Source: Cerioporus squamosus
Taxonomy: Eukaryota > Basidiomycota > Agaricomycetes > Polyporales > Polyporaceae
NCBI GenBank assembly: GCA_022592435.1
Contig: JABYQS010000303.1
Coordinates: 1-33,562, forward strand
Direction of reading: 5' to 3'
Length of the DNA: 33,562 nucleotides
A program made the position numbers and the translations under genes. The notes under the pieces are model-generated. The model saw nothing but the letters and a program-made list of their open reading frames with translations. It searched no databases and was not told where the DNA came from. Position 1 is the first letter of the stretch; each line of letters begins with the position of its first letter. Below are positions 10,817 through 21,600 of the stretch, in pieces.

Positions 10817-12256
10817 TCATGCATCCCCTGCTTTCCCGAGCGAAAGCGCTTCCCTGTCGTCCATATCGAAGGAGTTGTTCGCCTTGAGCGGTTCGCTCTC
10901 AGCCTGAGCGGCCTCGGGCTCCTTCATAGCCTGCGGCGTGATTGCGCTCCCGCCATCGCATTGAGCCATATGGGTGACATCGACGAAGGTAGTCCCGCCT
11001 ATCTCGAAGGTACTGTCTTCCCTGTGATGTCGGATTACACGAGGCGGCGGTGAGCTCCAGCTGAGAGCGCCTTGCGAGGGGACGTTCTGGTTCGTTGATT
11101 CCCTCGCCAGCCCGACGCGAACAATGGTCATGCTGAATACGATCGGGATGATGGGTGAAATCTGTGGGAGCATTGTTCGAGTCTCAGCCGAATGAATAAG
11201 AGAGTATATGAGGACCTACCATGTCCAGCACCACGTAAACGACTGTGTTCTTGGCCACGAAGGTGGCGAGAGCAATCGTGATTGTGATCGAGTAGATCGC
11301 GCCGCTCTCGACGATCACACTCAGCAGAGATGTCAGGTTGCTGCTCGCCTGATACCGCGCGGACCGCCTCGCGACGGTCCATATCTTGAACGCAAGGATG
11401 ACTGCATACACCATGAGCATCCCGATGTTGATACAGCAGGATGTAGAGCAGAACTCACAGGTCGTCAACACGTTCGTTGCAAGAGTCAGGGAGTATGCTG
11501 CCGTAATCCAGCGGCCTGTCTTCTCTGCCAAAGCGGCTCGTGCTGAGGTGTTCGTCAGTGTCTGTGCGAAGGTCGCATTGAGACCAATACAGGAGACTCG
11601 GTGGAGGTCAGCGATGCGGCACAGGTCAATAATTCACACGACGTACTGATGAGGGCGACCCAGCCGAGAACAGGTATTGCAATGACGAGAACACTTTGCC
11701 AGACGACGTAGGCTCGATATATCTGGCATGAGGTCGAAGATGTAAGCCATCTGAATGCCTGCGAGCAGTGCGATGGAAGCTCACAACAACGCCGTCGAGT
11801 ATGACGGTCTGAAAATCGTACAGGATACTCTTCACAAGGAACGTAGCGTCAGCTGCTCCAGCGAAGTACTGGTCTGGCCCTCCGGGCAGATGAGGACCTC
11901 TCGTAATGAAGCCTCGGTACAAGCGAGCGATGTTCACGCCGAGTTCCTGAAGTCCGCGCAATGAGCTGCATTTCCCAACGGTCAATCAAGGATGGGAGAC
12001 GTACTGACGTGGACAAAAGCAGCAGAGCGCAGGTTGCACCTACCATTCCCCAGTTCAAGTCCTGTCCTGGCGGCTCGTGGCGTCGAAGCAACGTTCTGAA
12101 TGTCAGAAACATCATTAACAGGGACAATCCTGTCGCGCATCATGATCAGCTGACGTTAGCCTTCCGGGACCGGTACTATAGGCGACGGAAGAACCCACCA
12201 TACAGGACGGCTTCTAGCGTAGTCGACAGGATGGCTGCTTCACTGAGGGAGAGCAT
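10817..12256 (-). CDS. Seven-helix orphan membrane protein of basidiomycetes
   Basis: This is a polytopic membrane protein of a family that is expanded in polypores and has no known function. It is loosely GPCR-like in outline. From ATG 12256 the splice chain gives MLSLSEAAILSTTLEAVLYG, then hydrophobic segments around LLMMFLTFRTLL, MVGATCALLLLSTS, VLVIAIPVLGWVALI, ITAAYSLTLATNVLTT, AIYSITITIALATFV and SPIIPIVFSMTIVRVGL. Six introns are needed, and acceptors were chosen to keep frame. The cytosolic-looking C-terminal tail of about 90 residues is charged and disordered and ends at 10817. Landmarks such as the extracellular loop RGPHLPGGPDQYF and the block YRAYVVWQ fit the family as I remember it. 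A role in sensing is only a suggestion. Confidence 0.82.
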
Positions 12257-13241
12257 CTTGGCGACGCGCTCTGAGCGAGCCGGGTGAAGAGGGGAGGATT
12301 TTGTCACCCGCTACCGCAACCTCTTTCTTATCCAGCAGGGGTTGGAGGTGAAGCAGTGATGCGCTGGGTTGAGCCCTTGAGTGTCAGCTGTACAGTGCCT
12401 CACGTTAGAGTAGAGGTACGAGCCTTCCGTGAGACCTGAGAAGCTTCTGTGTGAGAGGATGCATCCACAAAACACAGCCGGAGCCAACGCCACGTACATC
12501 CTCACAGACGACCTCAATTGAACTCGATATTGGATGGGGGGCCAATCACTAGTAATGTGCAGTTCCAATAGGAAGGTGGGGAATTCAACATGCTCCCAGT
12601 GCGCATATGCAATTCAGTACACATCTCTGACCGCGACCGAGTGTGCCCTGTAGTCGCGTTCAGCTCCTGCAAGACATGCCCTTTATGCCACGCACGTACC
12701 ACACTGTGCCTGGGAAGCTAGATCATCAACCGCCAGCTTGAAGGCCAACCGCACCGGCGCTGAGCGGTTCGCCCGAGCGGTCAGGCAACTTCCCATGAAC
12801 ATGAACGTGCAGGACGCAGCCATGCCACTATGCCTTGAAGATAGCATCGCGCTTGAGTAAGACTTTGTATCGACCACTTAAGTTGGTATAGCCATGGCCA
12901 TTGCAGTACTCAGGCATGATGTCGCACGGCAGGTGTCGCGTAATTATGGTGAAGGGTGAGAAGGTGAATCAGGATTCCGCTGTCAGCCGTAGACTAGTGG
13001 GGTGAGGGGAAGAAGAGTATGATATCTGGACGAGACCAAGTCACCTCGCCATCTAGGACGCAACAGGCGCTTGTCGCGGTTGTTCAGGGCAGGCAAGTAC
13101 GCGACACAAACTTGAACGCGTCAGGATGACGATCATCCACTAAGTAGCAAGTATCAAAAACAGCGAGAACCAACCAGACAATTCAAGATATACATACAAG
13201 ATAATTCACCGAACATACGCCATCTTTCAGGTAGATCTTCT
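12257..13241. other. Intergenic region, no supported gene
   Basis: I see only short frames without recognisable motifs or consistent splice sites on either strand. The left end should be the promoter of the 7-helix protein and the right end the 3' UTR of the F-box gene. Confidence 0.45.
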
Positions 13242-16224
13242 TCAAGAGTCGAGCTCCAAATGGACGTCCTTCTCTGCCAGCTGCATCGGCCGCCTCAGGT
13301 CCTCCGAGTCGTCAAAGAGCAAGTCCTTCTTGTTGAATCGTCTACCATGTCTGACATACAAGCAGGCGCGTCAGAACTGAGGTTCCCGCCCTCGCGTAAC
13401 AATATAGGACTGAACGAGACTCACTTCGCCTGCATGTGGTATACGATCGCATCCGCCCAGCTGGGCATGGCGATATCCTCGGCGCGGTGCTCGTCCGCGG
13501 TGATCGTTGCACATATGCGACACACTGGCTGCGCGCCCTCAGGGCACGCTGCGAGGCGTGCGTTGACTCGCGCACGAGTATACGGATCCGGGCAGACGCG
13601 GTTTTTGGCTGGCGTGGTGTCCGCGGTGGGGGGCAGGAGCTTGACGCAGGACTTCAAGTCTGCGTGGTCATTGATGTACATGAGACTCTTGTCGGGGACG
13701 TCTGACCGCCTGGGGTACCAACAAGTCTTGATATTAATATCGAGAGCGGAACGACAAGAGCGCTGTGTGTACTCACTTGTGCAAACGGCGATTCCGGAAC
13801 ATGTTCAGGTGGACGAATACGTGCCATACCTTGGATGAGGTTAAGTGTAAGGACCCTCAACGCATCGAGAATGCACACTCACGAAGTCGGACCAGAAAAG
13901 ATCCTCGGGCGCGTCCATGAACGGATCCCCACATGAACAGTACAAGCGACCAGAACAGAGCAAGTCGTCGAGTAGGTCCCGCTTTGTATCGCGTCTCAAG
14001 CCGATGGCGTCGAGGATTCGCTGAGCGAGATCGTAAGACCCCTGACACAGCCTGATCTTCAGCAAGGCGTCGCCACGCAAGCGGTGGGAGGAGGCGTAGA
14101 TGGACTTGTCTGGATGTTTGTCTCGCCAGTGGGAGTGGATGTCGGGATATGGACATGGGCCCGCGCGCACTGACAGCACCGGAAGAGCGCGCCCGCACGG
14201 AGGAGCATCTTCTCTGGAGCAATCTCCGTCGACCGCCCTTGCTTCCTGTGGCCCTTGCGCTCCCGCTCGACTGCTTGAGACATGAGCTTGGCAAGCGCGC
14301 CCTCGATATCGGATATGTAGTCTCGGATGTCTTCGTGTAGTGACTCTAGCGCATCCCAGAGCTTCGTGCTGTTGACGGGGAAACGGCGAGGATCGTGCAG
14401 TTCTCGGTCGAGACGTTCGTTGCCGGGGTCCGAGTCGTTCGAATGGTCGGAATTGTAGAAATCAGAGTCGATTTCGTCAGTTTCATCGTGAATGACGAAG
14501 TCCCATAGTCGACCACCGTCGTGTCTGTTTGGAAGCAGATCCCGATCATAGATGTCAAGGTGGTTGTCGAGGATGTATTCCCAGTGCTCCTCGAGCTCGG
14601 CATACCGCGCTTGAAGGTGTATGTCTATTGGCTGATACCGGCGCTGTGCACGTAAAGCTTGTTCTCGAGCCATCTGGTTGACGGCGTGCGGGATCCTCCC
14701 CCGCTGTATAGCTGCGCAAGTTGCTGGATAAGCAATTGCACGCGACAGCAACATTGTGGTACATACCTGAATGGACCTCAGTAGCATCAAACGTCGTGGC
14801 ACTTACGAGGTTCTCCTTGCTTAATCGCTTGAGGAGTCTGAAGTCCATACGAGTTAACGAGGATGAGTAGAAGCAACGATAGACTCAGCTTACTTTCCAT
14901 AACTCCTGAGCGCACCTTCCTTCTCATCCTTCCGAATGAGTAGACATCGTTCCCATGCTTGCAGTACCACGGATTGCTGGAAGCGATGTTTGAGTCAGCC
15001 ATACAAAGGTCGTTGTCATTGGGACGACTCACCGCTCTCCTTCGCACGACCACTTCGAACCGCTCTTGTAGTAGCACTTCCAATTCATCCCATTTTGAAG
15101 GCGCAGGCCATAACCACTTGATAAGCGCGTCCACCTCCGGTTGGTAGTAGCGATCGTCCAATGCATGCTTGCATGGGTCGAGCGCAGTTGTTCGTTCAGT
15201 CATCCAAGCAAGTTGGAAGTACTCTGCGGTAGCGTGTGTCATGGGTTCGTCAACACGGTCAGGGAGGTCCAGGGCTCCAGTAGTACCCACGTGTCCTGTC
15301 CTCGGATGGTAGCAGCATCAAAGCCACTTCGCGGACCACTCTCGGAACATCCTTTGGGAAGATCTCGGTGCCCGCTTTTACACTGAGATGTGGCAGGGGA
15401 CGTGCTTGTTAGTCCCACCGATTCGCGAATATGAGAAAATACTTACTTCCTGTCGAAGCACGTCTCACAAAACCTCACCCTCAGAGCATAATCGACATAG
15501 TACGCCCCGTCAACCCCGCAAGCCTTGTAAGATGTGAGCAATGCATCGACGTTATAGAGAAAGAGGTCACCTTACCATACAATGGCAGTCGAAGACTCGT
15601 GCCACGTACGCAGGCTCGCTCATATCCTCCGGGCACGGGGGCAGACCGGGAACGGACTGCAAAGCTTCTCTCCACAGTCGCCTTGACTTCGGTGATAGTA
15701 TCAGTGCTCGCAAGCCTTTGTTGGTGCACGAGTACTTAAGGAGATCAAGAGGGTGGAGATGAAGTGCGATCTGAAGGACTGGTCATTGGGCCTCGGTATG
15801 CGCGCGTGGCACGGAACAACTCACCTCAAGAATGACATCTATGGGGATAATGGGCAAAGTGCGAGACTTGGGAGTTCTTGACACCGTTGGGAAGTATGCC
15901 TCTAGTGTTCGCGTAGGCGTAGACACTAGTGCCTCCTCCGAAGCCCGCTCTAACCCTATCAGTGGTCTGACATCTACAAGAGACCGCTGGAACGCTGTTT
16001 CATCAGTGTGAATACTGAAAAGAGACTACATATACACAGAACGACCTACCGGTTCTTATATTCCCGTCGAAATAGCGGGTCTGATGCATGTCGTGTTCCT
16101 CCTTTAACTCGTCTGCATACTTCTCGATACTTTCGAGTCTCGTCACGACTACCGTCGACGCGAAGATACGGTGACTCACCGACGGATGCGACGCTGCAGT
16201 TCTTCCAGATCCTCAGACCTCATA
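13242..16224 (-). CDS. F-box protein with coiled-coil start and zinc-finger-like elements
   Basis: This is probably a substrate adaptor of an SCF ubiquitin ligase. From ATG 16224 the protein starts with a short helical segment (MRSEDLEELQRRIRR), followed by the F-box: LPIIPIDVILEIALHLHPLD, then LLKYSCTNKGLRALI. Next come DMSEPAYVARVFDCHC and a Cys-rich stretch (CHCMACG...CETC). The middle is charged (EELEVLLQERFE-type helices). A C2H2-like finger follows (FRCCQCARA...YPDIHSHWRDKHPD), then CSCGDP, and a second C-C-H-H element near the end (VCRICATITADEH...HMQAKHG). The stop is at 13242. All exons join in frame except one point near 14145-14172 inside the first finger, where one base must be lost or gained. 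This F-box plus finger layout matches a large uncharacterised polypore family. The frameshift may be a sequence error or a real lesion. Confidence 0.82.
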
Positions 16225-16576
16225 CCGATGCGCTGTACTGGTCAAGCAACAATCACGGCTTCGAAGTTCTGAGGAAGGAAGAGGTGGACAGTGGACACAC
16301 GTCGGGCGCGTAATACGTGACTTCAGGGCAAGCCTGAGCGCGTCTCGGTTACGACTTGGCTGAGGATGCCCAACTTTCGCGGTCCTCCGGCAATGATCAT
16401 GACCCACGTACAACGGAACAACGTACCTCCAAGCTACAAGGAGGTGGCTGCAGCAGGTGCTGCATGCACAAATTTACTTCAGTTCGCACGTAGCCGACCT
16501 CACTAGGCTAGCAGGCTAGGACCACTGCTAACCAGCAGCAGATCCCGGATACGCAGCTTCCTCGGTATACATTCAA
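16225..16576. other. Intergenic region between F-box gene and lactonase-like gene
   Basis: No gene is visible. This 350-base gap should contain the F-box gene promoter and the 3' UTR of the upstream beta-propeller gene. Confidence 0.4.
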
Positions 16577-18166
16577 CTAAGGGAACGAGAGCTTGTTTTC
16601 CTTGGCCGCAAATTCGGCGAAGTAGATCGCCGTGTCCGCCAGGATGACCAGCCGCCCATCTCCAGCGAAGACAAGGTTCGAGGAGACTGTCCCCAGGAAG
16701 AACTTCCCGAGCAGCGTCCCATCGCGGTCCCATACCTGTCGTATAGAAGGCTCAGGACCATCGAAATCAGTGGATAGTGAGGGGCTTCTAGTTACCTGAG
16801 CTCCATCTCCCGTCCCCGCGTAGACATTCCCTGCTGCATCAAGCTGGATGCCGTCGGCGATTCCTGTGTCGACGTATGCGAATACCCTGCGATCCCTGAA
16901 CACGTTCGACTTCGTATCGACGTCGAACGCATATCTCGAACCCTGCGCGTGAGTACGCGTAGCTGGCTCTAGTCACAGGATTCGCGCCTTACATGGTGGC
17001 CGGCTTCGTTTGATTGGTGCCGAGGAGCCCGTCGTTTGAGCCCGAGTCACCGCTACACCGAAGAAGTCAGTCGGTAACGCCAGGCACGAGGGAGACCGCG
17101 AGATGCGCACACATATGCCATTTTCCCATCGGGACTGAACGCGATCCCGTTGCACTTATCGAAACCATCTGCTACGACGCGCACTGAACCGGTTTCCGGG
17201 TCGAATCGATAGACCTGATTGGGTAGCAGCGGCGGAGGGCGGAGGGCGTAGAGGAAGCCGTATCTAGGAGAGAGGTACCTGCCGTCAGACTCAGGTGAAG
17301 GGGCCGCAAGAGCGGGCTTCATAAACACGCACGTTGAGTCCGTGAAAAAGAGCTTGTTCGACCCCGGATAAGTCTTCACATCGTTCAGTGAGTTGAACTG
17401 TCGTCCTAAGAAATTATCGAGGAGGACGGTGGTGTTGTGCGGAGGTGCAGGGTTGACCAGCACCAGCGAGGGAGGAAGAGGCCCATTTCCGTCGGTCACC
17501 AGCACGAGCTGGCCGTTGAGTAGACCCGTCCCTCCGTTTGTCGCTTTGATACTTTCGGGAAGGTCTATCTAGTTTGCACACGTAAGTATGTCAGTACAGA
17601 ACCATCACACCGCACAGCAAGCGTCTCACCTTCATCGTAGTGACGTTGACTGGCGTTACACCCGGTCCGGAAGCTTTAATTGCAGCAGCGACGTCCTTGA
17701 GGCTAATCTTGGAGACTTGATACTGGTCGATGGCAGCCATTGCACCGCCGGCGCTAGCGAAGAAAACCTCGTCTGTCTCGGGGACCCAAATCGGCGCCTC
17801 ATGCGCGAATAGGAATGTCGGGTTGCTTGCGACTGCCCGGATGCTCGCAGTCGGACCGAGGATCTTCAGAAAGTCTGGATGGAAGACCTGGAAGAATGGC
17901 GGGGTGGTATTTGTGGGATTGAAGAACTCTGTCGCAGACGTCCGGAAGGAACCGTTGAGGCCGAATACGTTGAATGCAAGGGGATCCACTACCTGTGTCA
18001 ATCAGCATGATGTCTGGAGCATCGAGGGGGTGCGGATGGGGAACCTCACCACGGCTTGCGGGGATGCGGCCGTCGCATTCGCTGATTCCAACTGCGACGA
18101 CGTTGCGCCATATGCCCACCCGGTTAGACCGAAGACAGTAGCGACAAGGCTCGGAATTGCGACCAT
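16577..18166 (-). CDS. Secreted SMP-30/lactonohydrolase-type beta-propeller
   Basis: This is a calcium-dependent lactonase or gluconolactonase-like hydrolase of the SMP-30/LRE family. The N-terminus (MVAIPSLVATVFGLTGWAYG) is a clear signal peptide, so it is secreted or vacuolar. Exons start at 18050-18166 and 17992. The chain then runs through introns after TMK, FFTDST, MAYV, QTKPATM and GTGDGAQ, all in frame. Metal and active-site positions of the family are visible: the Glu in FAHEAPIWVPETDEVFF, the Asn/Asp in FNSLNDVKTYPGS, the Asn in DKCNGIAFSPDGKMAYV and the Asp in GIADGIQLDAAGNVY. The end is VILADTAIYFAEF followed by a short Lys-rich tail. It lies directly downstream of the adenylate-forming reductase on the same strand. 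It might open or close a lactone made from that pathway, but it could equally be a general carbohydrate-lactone enzyme. Confidence 0.92.
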
Positions 18167-18656
18167 CTTGCAGGACTGATGCGGTGGGGGTCGATGCCTG
18201 CATCGCTCAACGCTCTCTGCCAGGGCTTATGTATCTGCAGGGCTGGCCGCTCATCACGCCGCCCGAACCTTTCGAAGCAGAGTGGAAGGCACCCATGACG
18301 GAAACCTTGTGAACTCGTGAGCGCCCTTCGCTCAAGTGGTGTGATCGCAAGTGTATGTGCCACTAGTAGCCAAAGGGCAAGGCAGCACGTCCGAGTCGTG
18401 GCGACGCGTCCGCATGCGCAAGCGGCGCCGACTCTCTGGGCGCGTAACGGATGCGTTGAGGGCAGGAAAAAGAGGGCAGGCACCTCCTTGTCCCAGGCGC
18501 GCTTGATATCTGCAAACTCGTCCCTCAGGTAATCGAAGCCAGGTTCAAGTTCTAGTTTGAGTAGCAATCGCAAGGGAAACATTGCGAGAAATGTCATTGC
18601 CAGCACAGACCAAGCCCCATGCTCATCGGTAGCACTGTACTCCGCAGGAATCGTAC
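18167..18656. other. Gap between lactonase-like gene and reductase gene
   Basis: The gap holds the lactonase promoter and the reductase 3' UTR. The minus strand keeps an open frame across the reductase stop, with a helical-looking stretch (PGFDYLRDEFADIKRAWDKE, near 18490-18545). I cannot link it to a start codon or to any neighbouring gene, so it stays uncalled. Confidence 0.4.
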
Positions 18657-21600
18657 TCACAGAAAACCAGCCTTCTTCCACGCCGCTACCCATTTCCGAG
18701 CACGTTCGCTATCCAGCACCGGTAAATGAGCCAGCGCGGACGACGCTTCCTGCGCCTTCGTGGTATCCAAATAGACGAGTCCCATTGGCTCCCTGTCTTT
18801 CGACATGCTTCGTCCTTGGGCTTCGTAGAAGGATAAGAGCCGGAGGGCGGGATTGAGCTTCATCGTTTCGACCTCAGCAGTAGACCCGTGTTCGACACTG
18901 TTCTTCAACGCGGAGAGCCACTGCTCGTATGGAACTAAGGGGACCCCGAGTTCCTCTGCGATCGGAGACATGATGCTGTGCCAGAGGGTTGGACGAGGAT
19001 GAACGAGGTGGAGGAACGGTTCCCGCGAATGTCGCATTTCTGTGAAGGCCTTTGCTGCCTCGTATGCGGGGAACCAGGTCACTGTCTGTCATGATGAATC
19101 CCGTCAACGACGCCAATGTGAAGGTTAAGGAGTACATACTCCTTCGAGGTCCGGAAGGCACTTCTGGAAGAGCGCCGATTTGACCAGAGCAGGGAACCAT
19201 TCGCGTTCGTTCCAGTATCCCAGCCTGTCCCCAGCGACCTGGCCCAAGCGGGTGACGATGGTATGTAGTCCCCACTCCTTCGACGCATTGCGCAAGACTT
19301 GCTCAGTGACCCACTTCGCTTCTGAATAGCCTATCCCGTATGGCGACTCGGGATCATCTATGGGCACTTCTGGGACGGGGGCGGGCAGCTTGCAGTCTAC
19401 GCCAAAGCGCGTCAGTCATGCAATACCATGAGCAACGACAACGTCGAGGACATACTTGTGAAGATGCCAACGGAGCTCACGAAGACCATGGGTGGTGGGG
19501 TCGCGTATGGTGAGCCCAGAGCAAGATCGACCAGGTTTCGTGCACCTTGGATGTCATGCTCGAAGGACGATATGGACAGGTTGAAGTTGACCTTCCATGC
19601 TAATCCAGGAGGCGTAGTCAGTATCAGCGCGTCAACATCAGACTAAGGCAAGTTACTCACCATTGTGCATGATGTGCGTTATCGAGCGTTGAATCTGTTC
19701 GTTTAGACAGCTTCAGAGCAGTTCCCTCAGAGCTCATGAATGAACTCACCTCCGAGAATAAAGAGGGCTCCAGTCCGAAACCAGGCTCATGCAAGACAGC
19801 TTCGACCATCTTGAACTTTGGCAAGTCCAGGAGAGTCTCATCCAACCCTCTTGCCCTGAATTGCGCTCGTTGGCGCTCCATGGCCTGCGCATCTTTCCGG
19901 TTGAAAGCATATACCGTACCCACGCTCTGATCTCTTAACAGATGTTCGAGCGTATCGCATCCAAACCCCCCAGTAGTCCCGGTGATGAGGATGACATCCT
20001 TTCCCTCCGGACGGTCCACCAGGTTTTGAGGACGAGCGGGAGGATTTGTCGAGTACTTCTCGACGTATGTCCACAGAGCTGCTGGGGTATGAGGAGGGTG
20101 CGGGATGTGACCGTTGGTCGAGCTCGCATTGAGCACGCCAACGAGGGCGTGTGCGAGTGACGAGATAGTGGGATGCACGAAGACCAGGTTCATGGGTAGC
20201 TGCTTCGCAGCGTCTTTGTCAGTCTCGCGGATCGCGCGTAACAGAGTGTTGCGTATCCAGGTGGCTTGAAGACTGCAGGAGAGTCAGATGGACTTCGGAG
20301 GCGCGAGGCAGGCGAAGGTTTACCTGTCACCTCCGTTACGGAAGATGTCCGCGTCATCAGGGAGAGCACGGTGAAGGGTGCTCTCCACGACCGTACGCAC
20401 AAACTCCAGGGTGCTGACCTCATCCCACTGTTCCGGAGGTGCGACGTCGCTCTGAGCACTCTCGTCGACTTCCTTGTATAGAGCCTCGATTTCATTGTGG
20501 TACTCTTGCAAGATGATGTTCCTCCGGGGAAGTCCTTTGACCGTGAATTGGAAGGGCTTGGACGGCGACGTGACTATTATCATCTAGGACAAGAGTGAGA
20601 AGCAGTTGAGAGCCCCTGTAGCAACTGCTAACCTCCTTGAATATCCGCGAATGCTGCGGTGCGTACTCGTTCACGCGCTCGATGGTAGGCCTATTCCCCG
20701 TATCGTGGTGTTAAATGTCCCGCATGGCTAAGGGCTAAGGGTTGTCACGACGTACCAGATCTTGTTCCTGAAGGCTTCCAGTCTGGCGGGATCCCTCGGG
20801 TCGAAGACGTAGTCCTCCGTAGGCTCGATGAGGACCCCGTTCTGGAACTTGCCCCGCCCAAACATGACTGAGCACTTTACATGCGGATCGCCGTTGATGA
20901 TCTTCTCTATTGATGAATCCAGTGTCACCACGATAGCCCTCTATGCACTCAGGGAGGGATGTACGAACCTAAAGGAACAGGGTTGGTCTAAGATCAGGGG
21001 TCAGTCTGGCATGTCATACCCAGCGACAACTGCCGAGCACACCTTCTCGCCATTGGACAGGATGATCTGCTCGTCCGCGCGGCCAACAATCTTCCATAGT
21101 CCGGACTTGGTCGGGTGAGGCACGACAAGGTCGCTCGTGGCGTATGCATCGCGATCCCCGATCTTCGTATTGGGCTTGGGCAGCGGAAGGTCCTTCGGAG
21201 ACTATCGAGTGCTTTCGCTTTAGCGCAAATCTTCACATGACAAATGATCGTCGAAGCACTCACTAGTACGACTACTTCGTATGTGTCCTTATCGACGGGA
21301 CGAAAGACGCACTCTATGCTGACCGTCACGGTCCAGTACTCCCAATCCATTCCCGGATTTGCTAGAAAGGGTGGTCACTCGTCAAGTAGCGGATGATTTG
21401 TTTGAGGACACGTACGTCGCGCGAAGGTATTGATCAGACCGACTTCCGTGCTGCCGCGCTTGTCAGGTACGCTCCTATATGACGGTCGGATGGACTTACG
21501 CCCCATATACCGTGTAGAGGGACACTCCTTGGCTAGCCAGAGAGTTCCCGACTTCCGTATTCAGCGCCGCACCGCCAAAGAGCTGCGATGTGCTCAGTCA

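Noticed and set aside
14935..15060. Suspected frame problem in the middle of the F-box gene
   Set aside because: Removing the 56-base GTGAGT...TTCCAG intron and the following GTAAGC intron gives one continuous frame into KLLKRLSKENL. Only the 14145-14172 site remains unexplained.
20880..20990. Suspected frameshift in the adenylation domain of the A-T-R gene
   Set aside because: It disappears when the acceptor CAATAG before AGAAGATC is used: the join then reads GEKTNPVPLEKIINGDPHV, as expected for the family.
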